NCBI GenBank assembly: GCA_009746045.1 | Contig: RPFO01000667.1 | Location: forward strand, 3,936,773-3,980,272 | Length of the DNA: 43,500 nt | Reading direction: 5' to 3' | Source of the DNA: Mesostigma viride | Taxonomy: Eukaryota; Streptophyta; Mesostigmatophyceae; Mesostigmatales; Mesostigmataceae | Shown here: one piece after another, positions 29,444 to 40,051 of the stretch | How positions within the stretch are numbered: the first letter of the stretch is position 1 | How the letters are laid out: every line of letters starts with the position of its first letter | Notes under the pieces: model-generated | The model's database searches: none | Told to the model about the DNA's origin: nothing | Seen by the model: only the letters and a program-made list of their open reading frames with translations | Program-made: the position numbers and the translations under genes

Positions 29444-30022
29444 GGTGACAGGTTTCCCTACCCTTTTGGGAATGTCCTTGGGGCCAGGCCAGGTCAGAAT
29501 GTGCCGCCCTGGCTGTCCAAGCCGCTGGGGGCCGGCCAGACCAAGGGTGGTGTCGACCTGGCTGGTGCGGGCAAGGTGTCCTACAAATGCTATCCTACGC
29601 TGCCTAATCTCGTCCGAAACACGAGGCATGCCATGACTACAGAGACTCTGATGACGGACGCTCGGAAAAACCTACATTAAGGACCTGCCGGAGCATCCTG
29701 TAAACTGTGCCGTCGAGCCGAGCTGCCAGTTTGGGTGGGAGGGTCCACGCCTCGGCGCCATACGTGAGCACTCGTGAGGACGAGGACCTTGAAGAGCATG
29801 CGCTTGCGGTGCCCGTTCAGGCCCTTCGAGCGCCAGTAGGGTGTGAGCGAACGGAGCTTGGCCCAGGCAAGGCCGATGCGGGTGTCCACATCGTCGGCGG
29901 TGTCAGGAAGCCAGCTCCCCAACAGCTTGAAGCGGTCGCGGAACGTGACCTCCGTCCCGTTGAGCAGGCGCAGCAGCGGTGGTTTACTGGATGCTCCTAT
30001 CACCATCGCCTCAGTTTTGACA

Positions 30023-30917
30023 CTAATCTCCAGGCTCCAGCCCCACCGCCCGCGCCTCCAGGCCCAGGCAGTCCAGCCAGGTCTGAATGTGCTCGGGGCT
30101 CTCGATGAGGGTGGTATCATCCGCATAAATCAGGTCGGCAAGGCGGTAACCGGGTCTAACCCCGCCGTGCTCTTTCACGTTAAGGATGTCCAAGCCTGGC
30201 TCGAACCCCTTAAGAGCAGTAAAGCGCACACGTGCCCGGCGCATGACGTGATCCACGACAATAATGAACAGGTATGGGGACAGGACACAACCTTGCCACA
30301 CCCCGTGGTGAAGGGGGAATGGTGGAGTGGTGCCCTCCGCAGTCCGCACTACTGCCTGTGAACCCTCATACAGACGGCGAATGGCAGCAATAAACGCAGG
30401 TGGTACCCGATCCAGAGCTAGGATGGCCCAAAGAGCCTCCCAGAGAACCGTGTCAAAGGCCTTGATATAGTCAACAAAAATGAAGACCAGCGGCAAACTG
30501 TCAGGGGGAAGTCGACGCACCTCCTCCATCGATCAACCGGCGCGCGACAAACACAGCCATGACAGTGTTACGACCACGACGGAAACCCATCTGAGACTCA
30601 CCCAGGTGTGGGTCCAGCGCGGCGCGGAGCCTGTGCAGCATCATGCGCATGAAGACCTTCAGCGCGGCGCTCTGGAGGCAGACACCCCGGTAGTTACCGG
30701 GGTCAGCAGCAGAGCCCTTCTTGTACAGCATGACGCGGATGGCCGTCTGCCACTCAGCAGGCGGAGGCTCGTCAGAGAGCAGGACACGGTTGCAGAACGC
30801 CAGCAGAAGATCCCTAACCGCCAGATCAGGGGTCTTCAGCAGCTCAGCAGAAAGGTGGTCGGCACCGACCGCCGCATCGTACCGCAGGCGAGCAAGGGCG
30901 CCGTCCAATTCCTTCAA
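30023..30917 (-). pseudogene. Reverse transcriptase domain of LINE-B ORF2
   Basis: It shows AVGADHLSAELLK, WQTAIRVMLYKKG, NYRGVCLQSAALKVFMRM, QMGFRRGRNT, IFVDYIKAFDTV (first catalytic Asp), GVWQGCVLSPYLF, and LADLIYADDTTLI (YADD catalytic pair). The domain is split by a frame change near 30520. The thumb and later segments follow at 30060-29677 (LLGSWLPDTADDVDTRIGLA). Confidence 0.92.
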
Positions 30918-31649
30918 AGTGAAGGGGGGACGACGTCGTCAGTGGCAAGGCAGCCCTCCTGCAAGGCGGGGACTTGGTAGTCCGCGGCCGAGGAGGGGGG
31001 CGCTGGCGGCGGCGGGGGTCCGGCGACCCCGAGGCGGGCGGCCGTCTCGGGGTGAAGCGGCGGGGGGGGGCGCGAGCCCCACCGGTCAAGGAAACATTGT
31101 GGGCCAACCAGCGGTCAAGGCTTACCGGCGCCGTGCCGTCCCCCGTGTGCTCCACCGGGGTGCGCTGCCGCCGGCCGCCGAGCCGGTCGAGGTGGTACCA
31201 CATGTCCTTGCCCTGGTTGCGAGCCTGGCAGGCCTTGGCATCCGCGATGCACTGGGCCGCCTCCGCGTCCTGAGCGTGCTCGTAGGCCTCCACAAGGGCG
31301 GCCTGGAGCAATGGTTTCTGCAGCGGGTCCCGGTTACGCTTGAGGCGGTGCCGGGCGGCCAAGACCTTGGGGTCCTGGCGGTAGAGCGGGCCGGGGCGGC
31401 GGCGGGGCATGACCGGCAGGTGCCGGGCCGCCAGCAACGGGGCACGGGCCGCAAAGCCCGCAAAAATGGCTGCGTTGGGGGCACCATTGTCCAGCTCGTC
31501 GACGTCCGCCCGGGCGTCCAGGGCCGACAGGTACTTCCGTCGGCACCAGTTCCGCTCGTGCTCGGCGTCCGTCCAGTCCTCAGGATCTCCCTTGACCGGA
31601 CGTAGAGCAGACCAGTCAGGGCGGACCACTGGGGCGCGGCGCGCGGGGA

Positions 31650-32480
31650 CGTGGAACCGGAGCCGAAGGGTCGCGCGCACCAACCGGTGGTCAGAGCACA
31701 CCGTCGGCGTGTCAAACACTCGGGTGTCCAGACCGAGGTGCACCTGGACTGCCGTACCACCACGTAGTCCAAACAGGCCTGACGGCCGTTAGGGCCACGA
31801 AAAGTGACCAAGTCCTGTGAGGGACGTTGGAAGTGGCAGTTGACAGCAACCATCCCGCTATCCCGCAAAAAGGCAGAAAACAGGGGAGTGTTGTCGTTAG
31901 CAGTAGTGTCAGCAGGCGCAAAGCGGCTGCCAGCAGTGCCCACGGGGAGCGTGGCATTGGCGTCGAGCAGCATAACCAAAAAGTGGCGGGCCGGGGTGAC
32001 CCTCTCAAGGTCATGCAAGGATTCGAAGAACTCCTCACGGCCGACTCAGGTAGACCACTGTGGGGTGCGTAGCCCACCCCCACCGTGAGGTGGTGTTTAG
32101 ACCGCCCCTCGACAGAGGTGAAATGTGCTACCATAAGGCGTGGGTTAGAAACTTAAGCGTGCTGAGGCTAGCAACTGCCAGCGGCGAACACAAAAGACCA
32201 ACACCACCTTGGCCAGACGTACCGCTGCCAGCAAAGTAAAACCTCCAGCCACCCGCCAAGCGATCAGTGCTCACCATGCCAAGTGGCACCGTGCGGCGGT
32301 GTTCCTGGACGCCTAATATAGATACACGATGCTCAATGCAGAATGCGACTAGCTCCTCTACCCGGCAGCTATGGTCGTCATCTAGCAGTGTGCGGGTGTT
32401 AAAAGTGGCAAGGGCCAAGGATGCCTGCTGGCCCACCAGGGGAGGACGACGATGGATGATGGGGGTGGATGCGGCGGGGG
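31650..32480 (-). pseudogene. APE-type endonuclease domain of LINE-B ORF2
   Basis: Motifs, in order and in different frames: LALATFNTRTLLDD, VSILGVQEHRR (catalytic Glu region), GGWRFYFAGSG...GQGGVGLL, FLVMLLDANATLPVG (Asp-Ala-Asn in place of the usual GDFN), RQACLDYVVVRQ, and CSDHRLVRATL (the SDH catalytic motif). These are the landmarks of exonuclease/endonuclease/phosphatase-fold nucleases that nick the target DNA. Confidence 0.8.
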
Positions 32481-32820
32481 GTGGAGGTGGGGGTGAAACG
32501 GAGGGGGGAAGGGAAGCGGTAGAAATAGTGCTTTTCATCGCATTTATTTTGTCCTGCAAGCGTAGGATGCGAGCCTGCCGCTTGCTCAGGGTATTCGGGG
32601 TTGGGGCTGATTGCACAACGCCGAGCTATAGGCGTAGGTAATCTAGCAAACGTTGGGTTTTACGAATCTGACATTTGACAGATGAGGTTGTGGCCCGAAA
32701 CTACCGGCACCACCATGGCTTTCACCCGACGGTTAGGTCGAGGCATGGTAGTGGAACGGGACTGTTTAGAGGCTGTCTCCGAAGCCTGTTAGCCGCGAGC
32801 CGACGAGGAAGGTTGTCTAC

Positions 32821-34029
32821 CTACTGGTCACCACCAGGGGCAGCACGCTTCTCACCACGAGACTCACTACGAGACTCTGCACCCGTGGTGTTAATCTCAA
32901 CACCGTCAAAGCAGGCAACCCAGCGACCATCCGACTTCAAACGCATCTGCACACGCTTCCCTCCCTGTAAGTACCCATCCCGGATGGCCACGACCTTCGC
33001 GTGATTCCAGACCTTGCTCCTTGCCGCCAGCTGTGCAGGGGTGTAGTCCTCGTCCATGCTGATGAGGCTGCCCTTGAGCAGGCGAAGGGCGCCCATGACC
33101 CGTTTCTGGTCGTTCACAGTGCATGGCCATGGTGACCAGGACCAGGCCACCTGGGCCTGGCAGGCGGATTGCCCTGTCAATGGTCACGTGATCGCGCAGC
33201 TGCAGCAACCCCAAGAACATGGGGCCCCGCAAGGCCTCGGTAAGTGCTTGTGCGGTGTCATGCTTGCCCTCCACATGCTTGAGAATGATATTGTGTTGGC
33301 GGAGCTGAGCCACATTCTGTGACGCGACTGCGGTGGCAGCTGACTTAGCCGCCTGGGCGACTATGGCATCCAGGTTCTTCCCCGCCGCATCCGCGAACGC
33401 GACCCGCTTGGGGGGGGAGGTGGCCATGGCCGCCTTTAATTCCAGCAATGTGGCTTGGGTTACAGCAGAGTTAGCAGCCAAAGACTTGAGCGCACCTTGC
33501 ACAGACTTGAGCTCAGAGGTGAGCGCCTGCAGCTCAGTGGAGTCGGCTGCGCCGGCAGGGGTGTCGGCATCGGCCGAGCCGTGTCGGATGCGGCCGCGAT
33601 GGGCGCCAGCGGTTTGCAGAGTTCAGGGCAGCATGTAAAGAGGCAGGAGGTGCGTAGCTGGTCGTCGTCCCAGTGCTGCCACCCCTCGGGGGGGTCATCC
33701 ACAACTGCGCCGATGTTGGGGTGGCGGATGATCTCGTCGGCGGCGTATCGAAGTTTGAGGATTTGCAGCACGTTGCCGACCGGCATGGTGAAAATTGCCG
33801 CAATGTCGGCCGGTTGCAGGCGACCGAGGCTTGTATATTTGGTTAAATCAGACGGTGAGGGCGGTGAAGTTTCAGGCGTGGGGGTAGCCTCGGCGGCCAT
33901 GGAAGTGATTTCCGTGGTACGCGGCTTCTTGGGAGTGGCGGGAGCGGTGCCGGCGAGGGGGCTGGCTGCGGCAAGAACGTCTTCCAGCGAGCGGGTTTCT
34001 GGGGCGGCAGGTGTCGTAGCGGTCTCCAT
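32821..34029 (-). pseudogene. LINE-B ORF1 remnant
   Basis: It starts METATTPAAPETRSLEDV at 34029. The frame changes near 33500 and near 33160-32910. The middle (33502 on) has a helical stretch, TLLELKAAMATSPPKRVAFA and QNVAQLRQHNIILKHVEG, and the end reads LLKGSLISMDEDYTPAQLAA, RSKVWNHAKVVAIRDGYL, VQMRLKSDGRW. The coiled-coil-like middle and the ExLTP-like motif followed by a small alpha/beta C-terminal domain resemble ORF1 RNA chaperones of L1-type LINEs. The three frames overlap at points where a single base change would rejoin them, so the gene is broken. Confidence 0.7.
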
Positions 34030-34392
34030 AGCTACGGGGAAGATGTCGAATGCTGGGCGGGGGGCGCAGGCGTGCTATTCACGAAGAGGATGCCGCCATA
34101 TCGAGTCGAAAATAGCGATATCTGCTGGGCAGGCCGAGGTCGAGAACGTACGAAATCGGGGACGATAGCTGCCGAAAATTATACCAGCATGTTCGTCGTC
34201 AAAAGACGAGTCGAATGCAACAAACCCGACTAAATTTCATGGCCTGAGTCGAAAGTTATGAGCATTCTCGGCAGCCATAGCTCGGCATAATTTTTGCGCC
34301 TTTTTTCGGAACTAGGATGGATGCCTCGTATTTTTTCGGGACCAATCCGTGCCCGAGTTTCTGCCTAATTGTCCCGGAATGTGGAAACATCC

Positions 34393-34675
34393 TCATTCAT
34401 TCATTCACGCGCCTCAGTTGGGAGAGTCCGTGACAGGGTACCGACTTTTTGAGTAGGTGCCTTTAGTCCCTGTTTGATGCACAGCAAGGAGGGGGCACGT
34501 ACGGGACTGGCCCCCTTTCTCGATCTCGCTACCTTTGAAAGGCAGGCCACAGGTTCAATTAAACTGCTCACCAGGAGAGTCTAGCGACTACTGTGGGTGC
34601 AATAAAGCTTCAACATAACAGAGCAGTTGATAGTAATTGTACATCCTCCACCTGCAGGTTGTAGCCCTGATTGTG
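34393..34675. other. No gene seen
   Basis: Unique-looking DNA after the MITE-like element. No domain, splice series or tandem repeat was recognised. Confidence 0.5.
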
Positions 34676-35012
34676 TTACAAACCCATAGATGCCCCTTTC
34701 TCAGGGCTATGTGTTACATATGCTCCCAACGGAGCTATGATTTTAATTAATTCAACATAACGAAAGCCGATACTTAATTAATCAATTAGGAACATAACTC
34801 CGTTGGGAGTGTATGTAGCACATATCCCAGAGAAAGGGCATATGGCTAATGGCTTGTAATACATTCTAAGCTACTTCCTGCAAGGGTGGGAATGTAAACA
34901 ACCCCCGACCTTTTCAGTGGTTTTACAAACCCATAGATGCCCCTTTCTCAGGGCTATGTGTTACATATTATGCTCCCAACGGAGCTATGATTTTAATTAA
35001 TAAATAAATTAA
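34676..35012. mobile_element. Cluster of three family-C retroelement 3' ends
   Basis: ACAAACCCATAGATGCCCC followed by TTTCTCAGGGCTATGTGTTA, hairpin GCTCC-CAAC-GGAGC and a TTTTAATTAATT tail occurs on the plus strand at 34676-34752 and again at 34923-35012. Between them a minus-oriented copy runs from a TTAATTAATCAATTA tail and hairpin ACTCC-CAAC-GGAGT (34797-34810) to about 34905. That copy matches 5411-5535. Confidence 0.8.
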
Positions 35013-35344
35013 TTTTCAGTGGTTCTCCATTTGCAGGTATTTCCTCGTAAATGGTGCATGGGAGAGCGATCGCAGCAACGGTGCTCACCACTTGACACTC
35101 CCGGCCAGTTAGGCTCGAAACACACGCCCTGATCAAGCATGCTGTTTCAGGCCCCACCGTCTAGGTCATCTAGTCGCTCTACACGTAAGCCAGCCATAAT
35201 TTCAATGCACAAGGCTACACATTTCCATCACCATTCATCTTCATCATCCTGAACGACTCGAACACGCGGACAAGATAACGGCAGCCGGGCTTGAGCTACC
35301 ATGGTCCGGATTTTCCCGATTTCTGGCCTGCGCTGGTTGTCTCC

Positions 35345-35432
35345 TTGATGTAAACATCACTTGCTCTAGGTGCCCCAAGGGCACCTGCACCCCCCAGAGT
35401 CTCAAGCAACACCCAGCTATAAGGGGAGCCTG
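35345..35432 (+). repeat. Copy of the 5529-5612 repeat
   Basis: GTAAACATCACTTGCTCTAG with GTGCCCCAAGGGCACCTGCA and CAGAGTCTCAAGCAACACC matches the window's earlier repeat at 5529-5612, including the small inverted repeat. Confidence 0.85.
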
Positions 35433-35693
35433 TCATGGGGGGGGAAGATCATCATGGCTATACAAGAGCTGGGGCATGGCTGGAAAGCCGATAGCGGATG
35501 CAGTAATTAAGGTGAGGGTCCCATGCATGCCAGCACCCCTGAAACCATATAATGGAATATCATGCACTGCTGACCTGGGGGTACCCAAGAGATGATTTTA
35601 GCATGTAAATGGGATGTACTGATGGGGGTCCATCCCACCATTCGTTTCAAGAGGGTGGTATACACAACTATACGCCAGTATTGAGCTATACTG

Positions 35694-36003
35694 AAACGAC
35701 ATGCACGGTCCTCTGGGAGGCTCTTTGGGCCATCCTAGCTCTGGACCGCGGGTACCACCAGCGTTTATTGCTGACATTCGTCGACTGTATGAGGGATCGG
35801 CATGGCGTGGGCGGAATTCCATGCATGACCATGCACCGCCGCTGGTGGAGCAACCCCGCCCTACCCCGGATCGTCAAGCGTGACCTCTTCGAGGTCGTCA
35901 TTATGACGATCCTGACCTACGGCGCCGAGACCTGGACACTGACGCAGGAGCTGGAGCAACGACTCGACGGCGACGTCACCAAGATGCTGCGCAAGGCCCT
36001 TAA
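35694..36003 (+). pseudogene. Internally deleted LINE ORF2 fragment
   Basis: It encodes TVLWEALWAILALDR, then in a shifted frame PPAFIADIRRLYEG (nearly identical to residues in the LINE-B reverse transcriptase). It jumps over the catalytic GxxQG/YADD region to RDLFEVVIMTILTYGAETWT and RLDGDVTKMLRKAL, a thumb-side segment. The RT active site is absent. It ends at a short TTAATTAA. Confidence 0.8.
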
Positions 36004-36125
36004 TTAACATCCCCTTTGGTTTGCACATAAGTAATGAGGATCTGCATGCTGATTTGCCCTATTGTTAATCATCCCACGGTCCTAAATTTAGGACTTTGTC
36101 CTAAATCGTCCTAGTGGTCACTATA

Positions 36126-36285
36126 ACCGAGGTACCGGGGGGGGGGGGTCACTATATGGACCGTACCCCATGTGGACCGTACCCGGCATGATGTACCCGA
36201 CCTGTGGTACCGGCACATGGTACCCGGATTCCGTACCCGGGTACCGGGTATAATGGCGGGAAAGTAGGTACCTCGACCAAAAATA
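36126..36285. repeat. GTAC(C)-rich patch
   Basis: The motif GTACC or GTACCC recurs at least nine times in about 160 bp (for example GGACCGTACCC twice, CCGTACCCGGGTACCGGGTA). It is preceded by a run of 11 G. Confidence 0.75.
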
Positions 36286-36363
36286 TAACCGATTTTGGAG
36301 CGAAAAAGTGGGTGCGGGAATGAAGTGAGGTGGATATGGCGACCTGACAATCGTGGCCGGCGT

Positions 36364-36386
36364 TTTCACGTGCGCCGCACGTGAAA
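36364..36386. repeat. Short palindrome TTTCACGTGCG-C-CGCACGTGAAA
   Basis: Perfect 11-bp arms lie around a single C, immediately before the long palindrome. Confidence 0.95.
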
Positions 36387-36387
36387 T

Positions 36388-36508
36388 AATATTCACAGCA
36401 TAACTAACAACCTTTCGTTTTTGCTACTGGGCGCCCGAAATGATAAAGTTTATCATTTCGGGCGCCCAGTAGCAAAAACGAAAGGTTGTTAGTTATGCTG
36501 TGAATATT
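36388..36508. repeat. Perfect inverted repeat, 60-bp arms, 1-bp centre
   Basis: Arms 36388-36447 and 36449-36508 were compared base by base and are exact reverse complements; the centre is the G at 36448. The arms start AATATTCACAGCATAACTAA and end CGCCCGAAATGATAAA. There is no open frame. Confidence 0.98.
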
Positions 36509-38254
36509 TTCTGCGCAAGTTTTTATGTGTAGCGCTGTATCACAGCGGCACAACACAAATGGGTCGCAGATCGCCTGCTCGCGGAGGGTCGATTTTGGCA
36601 CAAACATGTTAGTGTATTAGCAATGGTGGTGCGAATCAAGCCAGGAAATTTTTGTGGACGATTTTTATTATAGTCTGGAGTTTAGAAACGGAGTATTTGA
36701 CATGGGAGCGCCTGGGCCGTGATATTCTTGCCCGATTTCCATTGTCGACCATGTTTTAGGGACGTTCAGGCTGGGCAGCGAGCGCACCTTATAGGTCTTC
36801 ACTTTCGGTATTTCTTGGACCTAGAACGCAGCACAAGCGTGGTTTATATCATTGTCGAACCGGTTGGCCAGCTTTGGTGCGCTCAGCTCTCGGAAAGCTG
36901 ACCTCGCTGCGGATTTCAGCGACTTTTTTGCAACCATCTGGAATGAGGCGACGTAAGTAGCAGATAAGTGCCGGGTTGTCCTAGATCATGAGTGTACTGC
37001 TGGCAACGCTGTCGTGGTGTTTTTCAAGTCAGCCAGCTATGCCTAAAAAGAGGGGACGCTCTCTGTGCGCATAACTGTCACACATAGTTGGTTTACGTCA
37101 TACAATTTTTTACGTCTCTATCTTCGTCGTCCGCTGCAGCTAAAACACACATGCGTAAGAGCAGTTTTAGTGTTAGTTATAAACCATTGTCCTATGGCCT
37201 GCAGTCGTTCAGGGTGTTCTCAGACAGTATATACAGTATGGTTTACGTGTTACATGCACCCTGAATTCGCTCACAAAGCGTTGCATGTTAGTACAACGTT
37301 GTTTTGTAACTTGATTTGGCTGCATTCATGTGTTAGTTGCAATGCAAATGCAATGTTTTTTCATCGCTGGGTGGTGGCCAGCATGTCCGTGATGTCAAAG
37401 AAGGTTTGGCATATGCTTAGAGAAAGTTTACCGCAAGGGGTGGGCCATGTTCAAGCCGGGCAACCTCAGCAACCATGCAACCCTATATTGCATTACCTGC
37501 ACCATCTGTGACACCGTTAATCACGCGTATATATAGAGGCAGCCACGCGTATATTAGGTTCCTCCCGTTAGGCGTTTCCATTGGTCTTATCGTAGTATAG
37601 AGCTTTGACATGGCTCTGTATATAGGTTTATAGCTGGGCGTTTGCTTTGGTTTGAGTGATTTCACTCTGCTGTAAGTAATTATATTTTTAATATATAGAG
37701 GCAGCCACAGCAGGGTATGGCCTTGTTATACGCTGCCCCGCCATCCCAAGGCCTCGTAGGGTCCCCTAGCGCTTGTAAGATGCTCAAGGGACCGTGTGGA
37801 TAGCATGGTCATGCGTTGACAATAATTGGTCCTAATGGTCCTTAAACCCACATTTTGGCCAAATTCGCGCTTTGAGGTCTGGCAGGTGGCAGGGCCCATT
37901 CATGCACTAAATGTAATTATTTGACCCCAGGTTTTTGATAGAAACTAAAAAAGTGTGTTATCTGTCATGGGCACGAATGCCAGGGTCAAATTTTAATGTT
38001 TGCATATATTTTTTTTAATTCCACTTGGTCCTAAATTTAGGACTTTTACTGGGAAGATGGACACTATGGTTTCCACATTCTTAGGCACAGGCGCCTGGGC
38101 CTAGCGTAGTAGGGAGGATCAGCAGGTCCCCAGCAATGGGCTCCTTTGTATCAGGACCCTCTACCTCTTGACCACTCACAGCCCTTACAGCCACACTAAG
38201 ACCCTGGGAGTAGCGATATCTCTGCAAGGGAAGGCGGCCCTGCCCTTCTAATCT
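36509..38254. other. No gene recognised; AT-richer unique DNA
   Basis: Short frames (37065-37511 and others) show no domain. ATATATAGAGGCAGCCAC occurs at about 37527 and again near 37692. GGTCCTAAATTTAGGACTT occurs at about 38030 and, in the same form, near 36079. A TATA-like run lies at 37680-37698. Confidence 0.5.
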
Positions 38255-39696
38255 GGATGGATGGATGGATGGATGGATGGATGGATGGATGGATGGATGG
38301 ATGGATGGATGGATGGATGGATGGATGGATGGATGGATGGATGGATGGATGGATGGATGGATGGATGGATGGATGGATGGATGGATGGATGGATGGATGG
38401 ATGGATGGATGGATGGATGGATGGATGGATGGATGGATGGATGGATGGATGGATGGATGGATGGATGGATGGATGGATGGATGGATGGATGGATGGATGG
38501 ATGGATGGATGGATGGATGGATGGATGGATGGATGGATGGATGGATGGATGGATGGATGGATGGATGGATGGATGGATGGATGGATGGATGGATGGATGG
38601 ATGGATGGATGGATGGATGGATGGATGGATGGATGGATGGATGGATGGATGGATGGATGGATGGATGGATGGATGGATGGATGGATGGATGGATGGATGG
38701 ATGGATGGATGGATGGATGGATGGATGGATGGATGGATGGATGGATGGATGGATGGATGGATGGATGGATGGATGGATGGATGGATGGATGGATGGATGG
38801 ATGGATGGATGGATGGATGGATGGATGGATGGATGGATGGATGGATGGATGGATGGATGGATGGATGGATGGATGGATGGATGGATGGATGGATGGATGG
38901 ATGGATGGATGGATGGATGGATGGATGGATGGATGGATGGATGGATGGATGGATGGATGGATGGATGGATGGATGGATGGATGGATGGATGGATGGATGG
39001 ATGGATGGATGGATGGATGGATGGATGGATGGATGGATGGATGGATGGATGGATGGATGGATGGATGGATGGATGGATGGATGGATGGATGGATGGATGG
39101 ATGGATGGATGGATGGATGGATGGATGGATGGATGGATGGATGGATGGATGGATGGATGGATGGATGGATGGATGGATGGATGGATGGATGGATGGATGG
39201 ATGGATGGAATGGATGGATGGATGGATGGATGGATGGATGGCCGATGGATGGATGGATGGATGGATGGATGGATGGATGGATGGATGGATGGATGGATGG
39301 ATGGATGGATGGATGGATGGATGGATGGATGGATGGATGGATGGATGGATGGATGGATGGATCGATGGATGGATGGATGGATGGATGGATGGATGGATGG
39401 ATGGATGGATGGATGGATGGATGGATGGATGGATGGATGGATGGATGGATGGATGGATGGATGGATGGATGGATGGATGGATGGATCGATGGATGGATGG
39501 ATGGATGGATGGATGGATGGATGGATGGATGGATGGATGGATGGATGGATGGATGGATGGATGGATGGATGGATGGATGGATGGATGGATGGATGGATGG
39601 ATGGATGGATGGATGGATGGATGGATGGATGGATGGATGGATGGATGGATGGATGGATGGATGGATGGATGGATGGATGGATGGATGGATGGATGG
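38255..39696. repeat. (GGAT)n satellite, about 1.44 kb
   Basis: About 360 tandem GGAT units with only four interruptions: an extra A near 39209, GGCC near 39240, and GATC substitutions near 39361 and 39485. All long MDGW or HPSI open frames here are artefacts of a 4-bp repeat that has no stop in any frame. Confidence 0.99.
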
Positions 39697-39800
39697 CCGG
39701 GTTGGCAAATACGTGTGCGGGGTGTAATACGCGGACCTAAAATACGCGTATTATACGTGGGGGGTGTAAAATACGTGGCGGTAAAATACGCGACAGTTTT
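39697..39800. repeat. TAAAATACGCG-rich border of the satellite
   Basis: TAATACGCGG, TAAAATACGCGTATTATACG, TAAAATACGTGGCGG and TAAAATACGCGACAG follow one another. A related GTGTAATACGCGGAGG with CCTAAAATATGC occurs at 43053-43090 before the second GGAT array. Confidence 0.7.
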
Positions 39801-40051
39801 TGTGGTCCAATTGTCAGTCACCCAATTAGCACGCTCCTTGATGATGGTCATGCAGTTATTGCAACTGAAATTTGGTGTATATGCTTATTTATTAACATCT
39901 TCCATTTATGCCCTGGAATCCTATCTGATTATGATTTGTTAAATGCAGGGGGGAGCAGGCTGCAACGGGAATAGTAAGGAATCAATTAATTAATTGATTG
40001 TAAGGAAAGCCATCCACTATATAATGCATGAGAGGACATAATAAGACACAA

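Larger units (their letters stand above)
29268..32616 (-). pseudogene. LINE-B ORF2 remnant: endonuclease and reverse transcriptase
   Basis: The polyprotein begins near MQSAPTPNTLSKRQARILRL (32616). It continues through endonuclease (to about 31650), linker, reverse transcriptase (30917-30023), thumb and a C-terminal segment with DEIRQRRIAFVGHLAR (29629 on), ending KRRRRFDE at 29268. The coding series switches frame around 32130, 31740, 30920, 30520, 30060 and 29640, and a TAG occurs where the intact copy has CAG (near 29432). The basic KRRRR end may be a nuclear localisation signal. Confidence 0.85.
28390..34306 (-). mobile_element. Near full-length, decayed LINE (LINE-B), minus strand
   Basis: The 12-bp CGGAACTAGGAT is present at 28378-28389 and at 34307-34318, flanking the element as a target-site duplication. 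On the minus strand the order is ORF1 remnants (34029-32821), ORF2 remnants with AP-type endonuclease and reverse transcriptase (32616-29268), 3' UTR, hairpin, and a TTTAA tail ending at 28390. Two later LINE fragments interrupt the 3' end (28422-29162). Without them the element is about 5.2 kb. Many frame changes and a TAG show it is dead. An L1/RTE-type affiliation fits (APE endonuclease, no RNase H seen), but the clade cannot be fixed by eye. Confidence 0.88.
27985..34392. mobile_element. Inverted-repeat (MITE-like) element split by LINE insertions
   Basis: The left end GGATGTTTCCACATT (27985-27999) has its exact inverted copy at 34378-34392. Both ends abut CATT/TCAT tandem DNA, so a duplicated target (TCA, TCATTCA or longer) is compatible but not measurable. 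Removing the LINE complex (28390-34306) and one target copy leaves about 480 bp with no coding capacity, the size of a MITE. The left part also contains an internal inverted repeat at 28108-28174. Confidence 0.7.

Noticed and set aside
29442-32641. Plus-strand open frames over the LINE
   Set aside because: All recognisable motifs (SDH, KAFD, YADD) are on the minus strand; the plus frames are shadows.
35609-36007. A 132-aa open frame as an intact gene
   Set aside because: It joins non-LINE DNA, a shifted RT fragment and a thumb fragment; the middle is nonsense and the RT active site is missing.
38196-39942. Very long open frames (MDGW and HPSI repeats) across the GGAT array
   Set aside because: A 4-bp repeat without stops is open in all six frames; no independent coding evidence.
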